64,000 nucleotides of DNA, from the NCBI GenBank assembly GCA_035946625.1, contig DASYZE010000084.1:23913-87912 (forward strand). The letters run 5' to 3'. Below, piece after piece: positions 7,933-17,433 of this stretch. The DNA comes from DASYXZ01 sp035946625. Its GTDB lineage: Bacteria; Acidobacteriota; Terriglobia; UBA7540. Positions within the stretch are counted from its first letter, which is position 1, and each line of letters opens with the position of its first letter. The notes beneath the pieces were generated by a model, which searched no databases, was not told where the DNA came from, and saw nothing but the letters and a program-made list of their open reading frames with translations. Position numbers and translations under genes: made by a program.

Positions 7933-9687
7933 ATGACCGAGTTTCGACTTCGCACTAAACTGATACTCTCGCTCATACTCATCTCGAGCGGGCTGGCCAC
8001 TGCGACGGTCCTGATTGTCCGCCATGAGGTTCAGAAGAGAGCGCAGGCGGACATCGAAGAGGCGCTGCGCAACTCGGTGGTCACCTTCCAAAACTTCCAG
8101 CGCGAGAGAGAAGCAACCCTCATGCGTTCCGCCGGACTCCTGGCGGACCTTCCAATCCTGCGCGCCTTGATGACCACGGAGCACGCCGCCACCATCCAGG
8201 ATGGCTCGCTCGATCTCTGGCAATTGGCCAAAAGCGATTTGTTCTTACTGGCCGACAGTGAAGGGCGGGTGGTGGCCTTGCACACTTCCGCCCAAGGGTT
8301 CACCCGTGAGGAGGCCGGGAAGGTGCTTCGCCATTCTTTGCGGAGTTCAGAGGAAAGCGCCTGGTGGTTCGGCGAGGGACACTTATACCGTGTGTTTCTG
8401 AAGCCCATTTATTTTGGTCCGCCCGTGGGAGGTTCAACCCTCGGCGTTCTGGGAGTGGGGTACGAAGTCAATTCCAGTGTAGCCCAAGAAGTAAGTCAGA
8501 TTGCCTCCAGCGAAGTGGCTTTTCGATATGATGGAAACGTGGTTGTCACCACCTTGACCCCCCGCCAGCAGGCCCAACTCAATGCCCGGCACGACTATCT
8601 TTCCGGCGACAATAACCAAACTCTCCAGGTCCTCCGACTCGCCGGGGAACAATTTCTAGCGACTTCCTTGAAGCTGTCACTCACCAACGACCCGGGAGTC
8701 AGCCTGACCGTCCTCAAGTCCTACGACCAGGCGACCATCTTCCTTCGGAACCTGAATCGGTGGACGTTCGGAATCGGTCTTGCTGCGATTCTAGTTGGAA
8801 CCGGCCTTGCTTTTCTCCTTTCACATACTTTTACCCGACCTCTCGATCATCTCCTCTCCGGCGTACATGCACTACAGAAGGGAGATTATGGCTATCCGTT
8901 GCTGGCAGAAAGTGGTGATGAGGTAGGTGAACTCACTTCGGCCTTCAATAGAATGAGGGAAAGCCTGCGGGAAACTCAAAATGAATTGTTGCACGCTGAA
9001 AGACTGGCCACCATGGGGCAGATGGCCAGCGCGATTTCACATGACCTGCGGCATCCGCTCACCGCCATCCTGGCGTATGCCGAGTTCCTGTCGGAAACCA
9101 AGCTTCCGGACCAACAGCGCAAGGATTTTTATGAAGAGATCCGGCAGGCCGTCAATCGCATGGCCGACTTGATTGGTTCAATGCTGGAATTCGCCAAGAC
9201 CCGACAAAACCTCAATCCGGTCTATTGCAGCATTGAAGATTCCATCCGTCGCGCCATTCAGTCCGTGCAGACGAAAGCGGAATTTCGCCGCATCGCCATT
9301 ACCACGTGGCATGAGGGACGTTGTGAAGGATGGTTTGATTCGGTAAAGCTGGAGCGCGTTTTCCACAATCTTCTGATGAACGCCTGTGAGGCCGTCTCCC
9401 CGGAGACGGGGATAATCGAGATTCGAATTCGGCAAATCCCGGCAGGTGTCGAGGTTAAATTAACGGACAATGGGCACGGTATCCCTCAGCCCATCGCCGA
9501 AACCATTTTTGCGCCCTTTGTCAGCTACGGAAAGGAAAATGGGACAGGCCTGGGTCTGGCGGTTGCCAGAAAAATGGTGCAGGATCATGGCGGCAATATT
9601 TGCGTGGAGCGTACCGGCCGTGAGGGAACGGTGTTCATGCTGACGATCCCCATCGGTCATCCTCTCGATCCTTCCACCAAAAGCTGA
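7933..9687 (+). CDS. membrane sensor histidine kinase (HAMP, HisKA, HATPase_c)
   Basis: The 584-residue kinase has a first membrane segment (about 8-30), a ~240-residue periplasmic sensor region of Cache-like composition, a second membrane segment (about 275-297), a HAMP linker (298-350), the HisKA phospho-acceptor H370 in SHDLRHPL, and an ATPase domain with N-box HNLLMNACEAV, G1 DNGHGIP and G2 GTGLGLAVARKMV. All catalytic boxes are intact. It presumably phosphorylates D52 of the regulator encoded just upstream. The signal sensed is not evident. A 145-nt gap separates it from the HPr-kinase-like gene. Confidence 0.95.
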   Translation: MTEFRLRTKLILSLILISSGLATATVLIVRHEVQKRAQADIEEALRNSVVTFQNFQREREATLMRSAGLLADLPILRALMTTEHAATIQDGSLDLWQLAKSDLFLLADSEGRVVALHTSAQGFTREEAGKVLRHSLRSSEESAWWFGEGHLYRVFLKPIYFGPPVGGSTLGVLGVGYEVNSSVAQEVSQIASSEVAFRYDGNVVVTTLTPRQQAQLNARHDYLSGDNNQTLQVLRLAGEQFLATSLKLSLTNDPGVSLTVLKSYDQATIFLRNLNRWTFGIGLAAILVGTGLAFLLSHTFTRPLDHLLSGVHALQKGDYGYPLLAESGDEVGELTSAFNRMRESLRETQNELLHAERLATMGQMASAISHDLRHPLTAILAYAEFLSETKLPDQQRKDFYEEIRQAVNRMADLIGSMLEFAKTRQNLNPVYCSIEDSIRRAIQSVQTKAEFRRIAITTWHEGRCEGWFDSVKLERVFHNLLMNACEAVSPETGIIEIRIRQIPAGVEVKLTDNGHGIPQPIAETIFAPFVSYGKENGTGLGLAVARKMVQDHGGNICVERTGREGTVFMLTIPIGHPLDPSTKS

Positions 9688-9734
9688 AGGGATCGTTCTG
9701 CTTTCTTTCTCGAAATCTACCCTTTCTAAAAACT

Positions 9735-9832
9735 TTACAAACTGACTACAGCCGATTGACATAACTGCCATCCCGCCCCACTACTATGCCAACAGCTCGA
9801 TTCGGGTATTCGCTTGTAGCATCGAGGTAACG
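9735..9832 (+). promoter_or_regulatory. candidate promoter region and ribosome site of the polysaccharide operon
   Basis: The gap before the HPr-kinase-like gene contains TTTACA (9735-9740) and TTGACA (9757-9762), both plausible -35 hexamers, but matching -10 hexamers are poor. GAGG at 9823-9826, 5-6 nt before ATG 9833, is a good ribosome site and supports that start. Promoter placement is weak. Confidence 0.3.
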
Positions 9833-11902
9833 ATGGTCAGCGGGTGTGACCTGCCAGTCATGGAAATTGAACAGGGTTGGAAATTGGACTCGCGAGATTT
9901 CTTCCGAACGCGGGCGAAAATGCCGCTGAACGAGAACTTCCTGCTGGCCGGAACAAGGTGTCGCCTCTCCACCAACTCTGAAGCCATTCTTGCTTGTGCG
10001 CGCAAACTCTTTACGATTTTGCCCCCCCACGGGGACAATACTGTCTTGGATTTCCGCTTTTGGGCGGACCCCGCTTCTACTCCCTCTTCGCATCCATGGC
10101 CCAAGCCATATTTCAGAGGGCTGGGCCGGTTTGTTTTCGCGGGCTTTGACGGGCTCAATTCCCTTCTTGTCGACCTCAATCAGCGCCAGGTGGTTGGACG
10201 CTTCACGCGCACCTTCGCGGAAGACCAGGCGATGTGGAAGAAAATCGTTTTCCCTGTAATTGCGGCCGTCTTGGGCAATTCGATTCCGGTTTCTATTCTC
10301 CATTGTGCTTGCGTTGAGCTTGAAGGAATGGGATTGCTGCTTGCAGGCCCTTCGGGATCCGGGAAGTCCACACTGGCCTTGGCGTTGGTAAGGCAGGGCT
10401 TCGGATATCTTGCGGATGATCGGACATACTTTTCAAGTCGCCACGGCCGGCTCTTTGCATGGAGCGTCGGGGGGTTGCTTAAACTTCGATCCGACGCCGA
10501 TCAACACTTTCCGGAATCTGGAATCAAAAAAGAAGTCAGCCTCGGCTTCACGGGAGAGAAAATCTTTGAACTCGACCCGGAAGATGATCTTGGATTCAAG
10601 CGGGTAAAGTGTTGTGAACCCCGCTGCCTGGTTTTTCTTGAACGGGGAACAGATGCAGCACCGGAAGTGACGCAAGTTGCGCCCGCCGATGCTATTGCCC
10701 GCCTGGAGCAGGATTTGACCAGTGAAATAAATGACGCGGAGTTCCAAAGGCAGGTTATCCATGGTTTGGCGAAAATGCCCTGTTACTCCCTCTGCAATAA
10801 AGGCTCTCCGTCAGCGATTGCGAAGACCCTGACAGAACTCATGAGGGACTGCTGGAGAATTACTCGGTCTCCAAATCCTCCTCGACATCCGCCGGCAACA
10901 CCAGTTAAGGCCTCGAATAGCGACCCTCTTCGACGCTTGACCCCATTGAATTACACTCTGCCGATTAACGTGATGGGCAGATTGGGAAGCCTTGAGACAA
11001 ATTCAAAAGCGGTGCTGGAGTCGGCTCGCGCGCTCTATCCCCAATCAGGAAAGAGCAACAACTCCGCTCCCGGATTCACCTGGCGAATTGTAAGTGAAAT
11101 GGATGGACCGAAAATGTCTCCATGGCCTTCGTTGGCCGCTTTCTCTTCAGGCGACCTGCGCTTTGTCAACATTGGCCAACGGAGTTTCGTAGCCATCCAT
11201 CTCGGCGCCGCGGAGGCGATCGGTTTTATTCCCGGGAGGCTTGTGGAAGATGAGCCTGGGTTTTCCGGGGTTTTTCTGGCTACTTTGTTTCAGATCACGA
11301 CACCAGTTCTGGGCCTCACCCCCTTCATGGCGGGCTGTTTATCGAAAGAGGGCAGAGGACTACTCATTTTGGGTCCGCCGGGGTCAGGCAAGACCTCCTG
11401 TGCTTATGCAGCCAGCAAATTGGGTCTCGAATTTCATTCCGGCATGTCGACTTTTCTGGAATTAAATGAGGGCAAGCTGTGTGCCTGGGCCGAATGCTGG
11501 CCGACACTTTTCCGGGAGGACACTGCACGTTTTTACCCTGAGTTGAAATATCTCGGACGACGTCTGGAACACCGTAGCGGGAGTCTTCTCTCCTTGGACA
11601 GGGCCATTTTGGGGGCGCGCTCCCCCCAGTGCGTCACGCCCGTTCTTGCGGTGGTTCTTAAGCGTGGCACAACGGAAAGCCCGCGCATGACTCAGCTCTC
11701 CATGCATGAGTACTTCGATTTGCTCCAAGCCAGTTTGGCGTTCGAGGAGCAGAGCACGGTTAAAAATCGGCAAGAACAAGTCCTGTCAAAACTGGGCAAA
11801 ATTCCAGCCTACAGACTGACTTACGGCAATGACCCTGCCCAAGCGGCCATGTTTTGCCGGAATCTACTGACCGCACAAGATCTATTAAAGGCTGTGCCAT
11901 GA
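9833..11902 (+). CDS. tandem HPr-kinase-like P-loop protein (two fused copies)
   Basis: The 689-residue product is an internal tandem duplication. Each half has an N-terminal segment (CRLSTNSEAILACARKLF at ~43-60; GRLGSLETNSKAVLESARAL at ~382-401) followed by an HprK-like P-loop: GPSGSGKS at 172-179 and GPPGSGKT at 514-521. The first half keeps the acidic LADD (193-196) equivalent to the catalytic aspartate region of HPr kinases; the second has FHSGMS at that place and may be inactive. HprK-related kinases of this kind occur in exopolysaccharide loci; their substrate is not established. No HPr or PTS gene is visible. Start ATG 9833 is backed by GAGG. The gene overlaps the nucleotidyltransferase gene by ATGA. 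Confidence 0.8.
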   Translation: MVSGCDLPVMEIEQGWKLDSRDFFRTRAKMPLNENFLLAGTRCRLSTNSEAILACARKLFTILPPHGDNTVLDFRFWADPASTPSSHPWPKPYFRGLGRFVFAGFDGLNSLLVDLNQRQVVGRFTRTFAEDQAMWKKIVFPVIAAVLGNSIPVSILHCACVELEGMGLLLAGPSGSGKSTLALALVRQGFGYLADDRTYFSSRHGRLFAWSVGGLLKLRSDADQHFPESGIKKEVSLGFTGEKIFELDPEDDLGFKRVKCCEPRCLVFLERGTDAAPEVTQVAPADAIARLEQDLTSEINDAEFQRQVIHGLAKMPCYSLCNKGSPSAIAKTLTELMRDCWRITRSPNPPRHPPATPVKASNSDPLRRLTPLNYTLPINVMGRLGSLETNSKAVLESARALYPQSGKSNNSAPGFTWRIVSEMDGPKMSPWPSLAAFSSGDLRFVNIGQRSFVAIHLGAAEAIGFIPGRLVEDEPGFSGVFLATLFQITTPVLGLTPFMAGCLSKEGRGLLILGPPGSGKTSCAYAASKLGLEFHSGMSTFLELNEGKLCAWAECWPTLFREDTARFYPELKYLGRRLEHRSGSLLSLDRAILGARSPQCVTPVLAVVLKRGTTESPRMTQLSMHEYFDLLQASLAFEEQSTVKNRQEQVLSKLGKIPAYRLTYGNDPAQAAMFCRNLLTAQDLLKAVP

Positions 11903-13230
11903 ACCTCAAAATTATGCGGGCAATTTTAAAATCCCTGGAGAATGGCGACGTCCGGTGCCACTCTCAAAAGTCCCTGCGCGAGCTGCGGCCCCCAGAATGG
12001 AAACTTACGCTTGGCTGGCTGCGCCGGAGTGGGCTGGCCCTCTATTGGTGGTCCCGAATCAAGGCCGGAAATAATGACGGATTTATTCCCCGGAACATCC
12101 GCGAGGACCTCGACGCGGATCTGAGGGAAAATCGTGCAAGGCTCTCCGCCATGGCTGGGGAATTTCGGTTATTGATTCTACTTCTGCGCGGCGCAGAGAT
12201 TCCGTACGCAGTCCTGAAGGGGTTCGCCCTGATCCCCGAATACTGTCCTGACCCCGTTTTCAGAAATCAGTACGACTTCGATTTCCTGGTGCGCCCTGAC
12301 TCGCTTGGACGGCTGAATGAGGTTCTACTTGATTCGGGATTCATCAAGAAACCAAAACGCATAGGCGATAATCAAGTCGTGTATTTCGAATCGACGCGTC
12401 AGCCGCAGGTGCCGCACAATTTGGATAAAGTCTTTTCACCGGATCTTTACAGGCCCATCGAAATACACACCTGTTTGTGGCAGGCCAGCGTCGAAAAAAT
12501 TCATTTTGAATTGCCCCCAGACCCTTTGGGCGGTGTGGTCTTGAAAACATGGAATGACTTGAGTTTCTTTTCCCTTGCCCCTGAGGAGGCGCTCGTCTTT
12601 CAGGTCATTCACCTGTTCCGCCACATCCTCAATAATTACTGCCGTCTTTCCCATTTCTTTGAATTGACAGTTTTCCTGCATCAACACGCTGAACAAAAAT
12701 CCTTCTGGACGGGATTTGAACGGGTCGTTCAGGCCGATCCACGCCTGATGGAAGCAGCGGGAGTTGTCTTTTCGCTTGCGGCAAACCTTTTCAATCTTGA
12801 GGTTCCGGGTCATGCGAAGCCTTTTACAACGGACCACCTCACTTCTGCATCGGCGTTCTGGGTGCATGAATACGGGCTCCAGTCGGCGCTGCAAAATTTC
12901 ACCAATTCAAAATCCAGCCTGTACTTGCATCGATTGTTTGTTGAAAAGGAATGTGACTGGAAAAAGATCAGGCGGCGCAGGCTTTTTCCTATTCAGAAAC
13001 CCGGCGTTGTGGCGCGAGCGTCCAGCCGGGCAACCATGCCGAACCTCGGGGCTCATTCCAGGCAGCTCATGCATATTCTTCGCAGAAGCTGGTTCCATGG
13101 GGTGGCGGCCCTGAAATACGTTTGGGGGTTGCCGGAGTGGCGGCGAGCCAGCCGCACTGGGGTGGGCGGGATCAACTCAAAACGTGCGGACAGAGCCGCC
13201 ATGGCAACGGGGACCATGCGCGGCGAATGA
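11899..13230 (+). CDS. nucleotidyltransferase-fold protein (NTP_transf_5-like)
   Basis: The 443-residue product contains VLKGFALIPEYCPDP then NQYDFDFLVRPD, the Lys-Gly and D-x-D pattern of the NTP_transf_5 family, a nucleotidyltransferase-superfamily group regularly found next to HPr-kinase-like genes in polysaccharide and RiPP loci. ATG 11899 overlaps the TGA of the upstream kinase-like gene (ATGA), giving translational coupling; a longer frame from 11854 would overlap coding sequence without need. The C-terminal half is helical and unassigned. The pairing with the tandem kinase suggests a functional unit; donor and acceptor are unknown. Confidence 0.78.
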   Translation: MNLKIMRAILKSLENGDVRCHSQKSLRELRPPEWKLTLGWLRRSGLALYWWSRIKAGNNDGFIPRNIREDLDADLRENRARLSAMAGEFRLLILLLRGAEIPYAVLKGFALIPEYCPDPVFRNQYDFDFLVRPDSLGRLNEVLLDSGFIKKPKRIGDNQVVYFESTRQPQVPHNLDKVFSPDLYRPIEIHTCLWQASVEKIHFELPPDPLGGVVLKTWNDLSFFSLAPEEALVFQVIHLFRHILNNYCRLSHFFELTVFLHQHAEQKSFWTGFERVVQADPRLMEAAGVVFSLAANLFNLEVPGHAKPFTTDHLTSASAFWVHEYGLQSALQNFTNSKSSLYLHRLFVEKECDWKKIRRRRLFPIQKPGVVARASSRATMPNLGAHSRQLMHILRRSWFHGVAALKYVWGLPEWRRASRTGVGGINSKRADRAAMATGTMRGE

Positions 13231-13279
13231 AGGCGGGTTCGAGCAACTTTTTGCAAATTGTTTTTTGATTCAGCAAAAC

Positions 13280-14665
13280 ATGTTTCGACTTCGGCATCAC
13301 ATCATCAACGCTTGCCTGGTCGCCTTTGACCTCACTCTAACGGTCGGGTGCCTATTCGCAGTTTTTCGGGGGTTTCCCTCACAGGTCGAAGGCAACAACT
13401 GGGATTTGCTCATGAGGCCCGCCGGCCTGCTGCCGGTCCTGATTTTATTCGTAGGATGGTCGGGCCTGCTGGGCTTTTGGGGGCTGTACCAATCGCGGAG
13501 GGCCGCCGGAATTTTCTCTGACACGCCCACGTTATTTAAGGCAAGCTCGGCAGGGCTATTTGTCGCCGCGTCACTGTCTGGCTGGCTCCCCGCGCCCTTC
13601 TCTTCAAACTATTTCTTGGCGCGCTTCTTTGTAACCACTCTGGTCGTGCTGGCCGTGGCGAGAGCCCTGCTTCGCTTGCTCTTTGGAAAACTTCGCGAAC
13701 TCGGGTTGAACGCAAAAAACCTGTTGGTTGTGGCGAGCACCGACTCGGGCGATCGCATAGCCAGAACCATCGCCCGGCATGAGGACTACGGTTATCGGCT
13801 CGTTCAGAGACTAAATTATCCCGGGGCCCACACCTCGAAGAGGGATTCTTTCCTCGAAGCATTTCGCGCCCACCTCACTGCCCACCGGATTGATGACGTC
13901 ATTCTGGCTTTGCCCGGAAGCGAACGGCAACTCGAAATGGAGTGCATCGAAGAATGCGAACACCTGGCCATCAATGTGAGAATCGTGCCTGATCTGCTGC
14001 CCATGATTCATGCGAATTCGCAATTTTTCAATCTCGATGGGATTCCTCTCATCAGCGTTGAACCCTACCGCACCGAGGACCTGCGCTACATCGTGGGCAA
14101 ACGAATCTTCGACATTGCTTTCTCGCTGGTAGCGATCCTTCTCTTGTCGCCGCTTTATTTCATCATTGTGGCACTTGTAAAACTTACCTCCAGAGGTCCG
14201 GTTTTTGTCGTTCAAGAGAGAGTAGGTTTGAATGCGCGAAGATTCAAGATGTACAAGTTTCGCACCATGTTCCGCAGGAGTGGTTTGGAACCGGCAACTC
14301 ACTGGACCACCCCGGGCGACCCGAATGCCACCCCGCTTGGACGCTGGCTCCGACGCAGTAATCTGGATGAGTTGCCGCAGTTTTTCAATGTCCTTAAGGG
14401 CGACATGAGCATCGTCGGGCCGCGACCCGAGCGGCCGCACTTTATCAACATTTTTCAGAAAGAAATCCCGGGCTACATGCGACGGCATTATGCGAAATGT
14501 GGAATTACCGGATGGGCGCAAGTGAACGGGTGGCGGGGCGACACCTCGATTGAGCAACGCGTCAATCACGACCTCTACTATATCCGGAACTGGGCTTTTG
14601 TGTTTGACCTGAAAATCATTTTGCTCACTCTGACCCGTTCTTTTTTTCACCGGAACGCATATTAG
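13280..14665 (+). CDS. exopolysaccharide polyprenyl glycosylphosphotransferase (initiating sugar transferase)
   Basis: The 461-residue enzyme transfers a sugar-1-phosphate to undecaprenyl phosphate, the first step of repeat-unit assembly. It has four to five N-terminal membrane segments, a Rossmann-like CoA-binding-type central domain (about 140-260), and a C-terminal catalytic domain starting KRIFDIAFSLVAILLLSP with YKFRTM, LRRSNLDELPQFFNVLKGDMS (Asp-Glu pair), IVGPRPERP and GITGWAQVNGWRGDT, all diagnostic of the WcaJ/PssY type. Start ATG 13280 gives the family's usual beginning, although the ribosome site is weak; a GTG frame from 13184 lies inside the preceding gene. The sugar cannot be inferred. 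Confidence 0.93.
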   Translation: MFRLRHHIINACLVAFDLTLTVGCLFAVFRGFPSQVEGNNWDLLMRPAGLLPVLILFVGWSGLLGFWGLYQSRRAAGIFSDTPTLFKASSAGLFVAASLSGWLPAPFSSNYFLARFFVTTLVVLAVARALLRLLFGKLRELGLNAKNLLVVASTDSGDRIARTIARHEDYGYRLVQRLNYPGAHTSKRDSFLEAFRAHLTAHRIDDVILALPGSERQLEMECIEECEHLAINVRIVPDLLPMIHANSQFFNLDGIPLISVEPYRTEDLRYIVGKRIFDIAFSLVAILLLSPLYFIIVALVKLTSRGPVFVVQERVGLNARRFKMYKFRTMFRRSGLEPATHWTTPGDPNATPLGRWLRRSNLDELPQFFNVLKGDMSIVGPRPERPHFINIFQKEIPGYMRRHYAKCGITGWAQVNGWRGDTSIEQRVNHDLYYIRNWAFVFDLKIILLTLTRSFFHRNAY

Positions 14666-14700
14666 GAAGGCGAGGCCAAAGGGGGGGCGCGAGGTTGCTT

Positions 14701-15987
14701 ATGATGGATCATGACGCGGACTACAATTTTTCCCGGCGGATTGAAGCGATCCACCGGCACCGTCGATGGATTATCGCCGGGACCGCCCTCTCGAGTGTGA
14801 CGGCCCTGGTGGTCAGCCTGTTCCTGGCCAAGATTTACCGGGCCACAACTTACATTTTGGTTTCCGAATCGAAGATTGAAGCGAGTTCCCAGAACGCCAT
14901 ATGGCAATACTCGCTCATTCGCACCTACGTCCCTTTCGTGGACAACGATGCGCTGATCGGCCGGGCGATTCACGATCTGCACCTCGATCAGCCTCCTTAT
15001 GGTCTGTCGGTCGACAACTTCCGGCGCCACCGATACCTCGACGTGGATATTCCGAAGGGGACACGACTGCTGGAAATTGATGTGGAGTTTCCCGACGCCC
15101 GCCTGGCCGCCAATCTGGCCAATTACCTGGCTCAAAACGCCGCCGAGTTCAACAACCAACTCACCCTGAAGGAGACTCAAACCACGCAGGCGTTTCTCAA
15201 ACAGCGGATGGATCAAGCTGCCCAACACCTGGCTGAAGTTGAAGTGGGGCGCCTCGAGGTTAAGAAGAGCGCGGGACTGGAAGATAGGGAGAAAGAGGTT
15301 AGCATCCTGCTGCAGGAAAAATCCGAGGCCTCCGACCAACTCGAACAGTTCAAGACGGTCCAGGCTCAGAAAGAAGCCGAAGTGAAGTCTCTGGGCGAGG
15401 AGCTTTCCAAAGAGCCCCAAATTTTATCACTCAAGAAATCCGTGATTTCTGACCCCTACTTCCAACATATCATGAAGCAAACGCGGGGAACCACGGACGG
15501 CTCCTTGGCTGTTTCGGAAGAGTCTATAAACACCGTACACGATCACATCCAGCAACAATACGCCGACTCCATGGCCTTGGCTCAATCGAGCGAGGCAGGG
15601 GCCCGGGCGAGCAAAGCTGCCTTGGCGGGGATCGACTCGAAGATTGGGCGCCTTTTGGAACAGAACGCCGTCCGCCGGAGCGCTATCGAGCAAGCTGACC
15701 GGGAGTATGCCATCGCCAAAGATGACTTCGAGAGTGCCAATCGTAGCTACCAAAATGCCTCGGTGGCGGTTACGGCGCAGTCCCAGGACCTTAAGCAACT
15801 GGCCCCCGCCATCCCCCCTGAGCGTCCAGTAAGCCCCAATATTATTTTGAACGTAGTGCTCGCCGGTGTGTTGAGTTGCGCGCTGCTCAGCCTGGCAGCC
15901 CTCAGCTGGGAGAACTTTCGCGCCATGCAATGGAGAAAGGCAAATAGCCTTGAGCAAGCAGAAGAAATTCTGGCCAGCAATCGTTGA
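14701..15987 (+). CDS. Wzz/GumC-like polysaccharide chain-length protein
   Basis: The 428-residue product has a membrane segment near residues 25-45, a Wzz-type domain (IYRATTYILVSES), a long periplasmic coiled coil (about 150-350, rich in Glu/Lys/Gln heptads), the Pro-rich PPERPVSPN that precedes the second membrane segment, and a C-terminal helix (about 375-392). There is no Walker-type tyrosine-kinase domain, and no separate BY-kinase is seen in the locus. Start ATG 14701 follows GAGG at 14691. It works with the flippase and polymerase in the inner membrane to set polymer length. Confidence 0.85.
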   Translation: MMDHDADYNFSRRIEAIHRHRRWIIAGTALSSVTALVVSLFLAKIYRATTYILVSESKIEASSQNAIWQYSLIRTYVPFVDNDALIGRAIHDLHLDQPPYGLSVDNFRRHRYLDVDIPKGTRLLEIDVEFPDARLAANLANYLAQNAAEFNNQLTLKETQTTQAFLKQRMDQAAQHLAEVEVGRLEVKKSAGLEDREKEVSILLQEKSEASDQLEQFKTVQAQKEAEVKSLGEELSKEPQILSLKKSVISDPYFQHIMKQTRGTTDGSLAVSEESINTVHDHIQQQYADSMALAQSSEAGARASKAALAGIDSKIGRLLEQNAVRRSAIEQADREYAIAKDDFESANRSYQNASVAVTAQSQDLKQLAPAIPPERPVSPNIILNVVLAGVLSCALLSLAALSWENFRAMQWRKANSLEQAEEILASNR

Positions 15988-15990
15988 TCG

Positions 15991-17433
15991 ATGAAAATGC
16001 GATTTCTGAAATGTCGAATATTTATAAACGCCGCTGCCATTTATGCGGGGGAAGGCCTTTGCCGGCTCACCACGTTTGTGGTGGCATTGATTGTCGCCCG
16101 GCGCTTCTCCCCGGAAGCCCTCGGACAATACGGGTACGCAGTGGCCCTGGCCAGCGTCTTTGTGCTGCTCCCGGACATGGGTCTACATCTCCTGGTGACG
16201 CGCGAAATTGCCGCGGAGCCGCACTCCCTACCCCGCGCGTTTTGGGACCTTCATTGGCTAAAGATGGTTATGGTGGGATTCATCGCCGTAGGAGGTCTGA
16301 TCTTTGGAAGTTTGGCCCTGCATGACGCGGGCCGCCGTGGATTGTTTTATATTTTGGCCATCCGCGCATTGCTTCAGACTTACTCTCTGGCCAGTATGTC
16401 GATCTTCAAAGCGATGGAGCGCATGCATTTCATTGCTCTCCAACAAATGGCCAACGGAGTGGCCACAGTGTCCGGGCTCGCCGTGTGCCTTTTCCTAAAC
16501 GCCGGCCTTTACGCCACGGTATCCGCTCTTCTCGCCGGGCAATTGGTAGAGTTGCTGCTGGGGTGGTGGTTCATCTTGCGCCACTTTAATCCCGGCCCGG
16601 TCCGCGTCTGGAGCCGGCGCCGAATGTCATCCATGTTCTTTGCCGCCGTTCCGATTGGAGCCGCGGCAATTTTGCAGGCATTCGGTATCCGGCTCGACGT
16701 CTTGATCCTGGGCGTTTTTTCTACCAACGCGGAGTTGGGCCAGTTCCAGGCCGCTTCATTATTGGTGGTGTTGAGCTTTTTGGCCACCTCACTCCTGATG
16801 ACCGTGCTTTTCCCAAAGATCGTGCGACTTTTCCGGAATCCGTCATTGACGGGAACCGCTTACCTGGAAAGTATATTGAAACACGGAGTCCTTCTCGCCA
16901 CCTTGACCTCCATCGTGGTGTGGATGGCTGCCCCCGCGCTGTCGTCGGGAATCTTCGGCCCGTCGTTCATTCCAGCATCCCGATTTATGCGCATCTTGGC
17001 GCCCGCGCTCCCGTTTGTCTTTATTAATACTTCGATGTTTTATGTTTTCCTGGCTGCGAACCGCCGCCGCGAGTACCTTGGAACAATCGCTTTCACCATC
17101 GGCCTGAGCGTTGTACTCGGTTTTGTTCTGGCGCCGCGCTTTGGGGGAGCGGGCGTCGCCTTGGCGGATTTGATTCGTGAGGTCGTGGCGACGGTGATTT
17201 ATCTAATCCTCCTCCGGAGCGATTGCCAGGTCCCGTCCCTTGGCCCCGCCCTATTAAAAATCGTTCCGGGGGCCGCCAGTGTGGCTTTAGCCACGTTTCT
17301 AGGGCTGGGATTGGGAGGAAACTCCCAATTGTGGGCCCTGATGTGGAGCTTGGCGATGCTGGGAGGGATTCTTCTCCTCGCAGGGACTCTGCGGCGGGAA
17401 CAGCTTATCTTGTTGGCGAAAGAAGATTTATGA
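15991..17433 (+). CDS. Wzx-like oligosaccharide flippase
   Basis: The 480-residue product has about 12-14 hydrophobic helices and the opening typical of the MOP/PST flippase family (AAAIYAGEGLCRLTTFVVALIVARR; FSPEALGQYGYA; a later PDMGLHLLVTREIA). It would flip lipid-linked repeat units across the inner membrane. It starts 3 nt after the Wzz-like gene and ends overlapping the next ligase/polymerase gene by ATGA, so expression is coupled. Confidence 0.9.
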   Translation: MKMRFLKCRIFINAAAIYAGEGLCRLTTFVVALIVARRFSPEALGQYGYAVALASVFVLLPDMGLHLLVTREIAAEPHSLPRAFWDLHWLKMVMVGFIAVGGLIFGSLALHDAGRRGLFYILAIRALLQTYSLASMSIFKAMERMHFIALQQMANGVATVSGLAVCLFLNAGLYATVSALLAGQLVELLLGWWFILRHFNPGPVRVWSRRRMSSMFFAAVPIGAAAILQAFGIRLDVLILGVFSTNAELGQFQAASLLVVLSFLATSLLMTVLFPKIVRLFRNPSLTGTAYLESILKHGVLLATLTSIVVWMAAPALSSGIFGPSFIPASRFMRILAPALPFVFINTSMFYVFLAANRRREYLGTIAFTIGLSVVLGFVLAPRFGGAGVALADLIREVVATVIYLILLRSDCQVPSLGPALLKIVPGAASVALATFLGLGLGGNSQLWALMWSLAMLGGILLLAGTLRREQLILLAKEDL

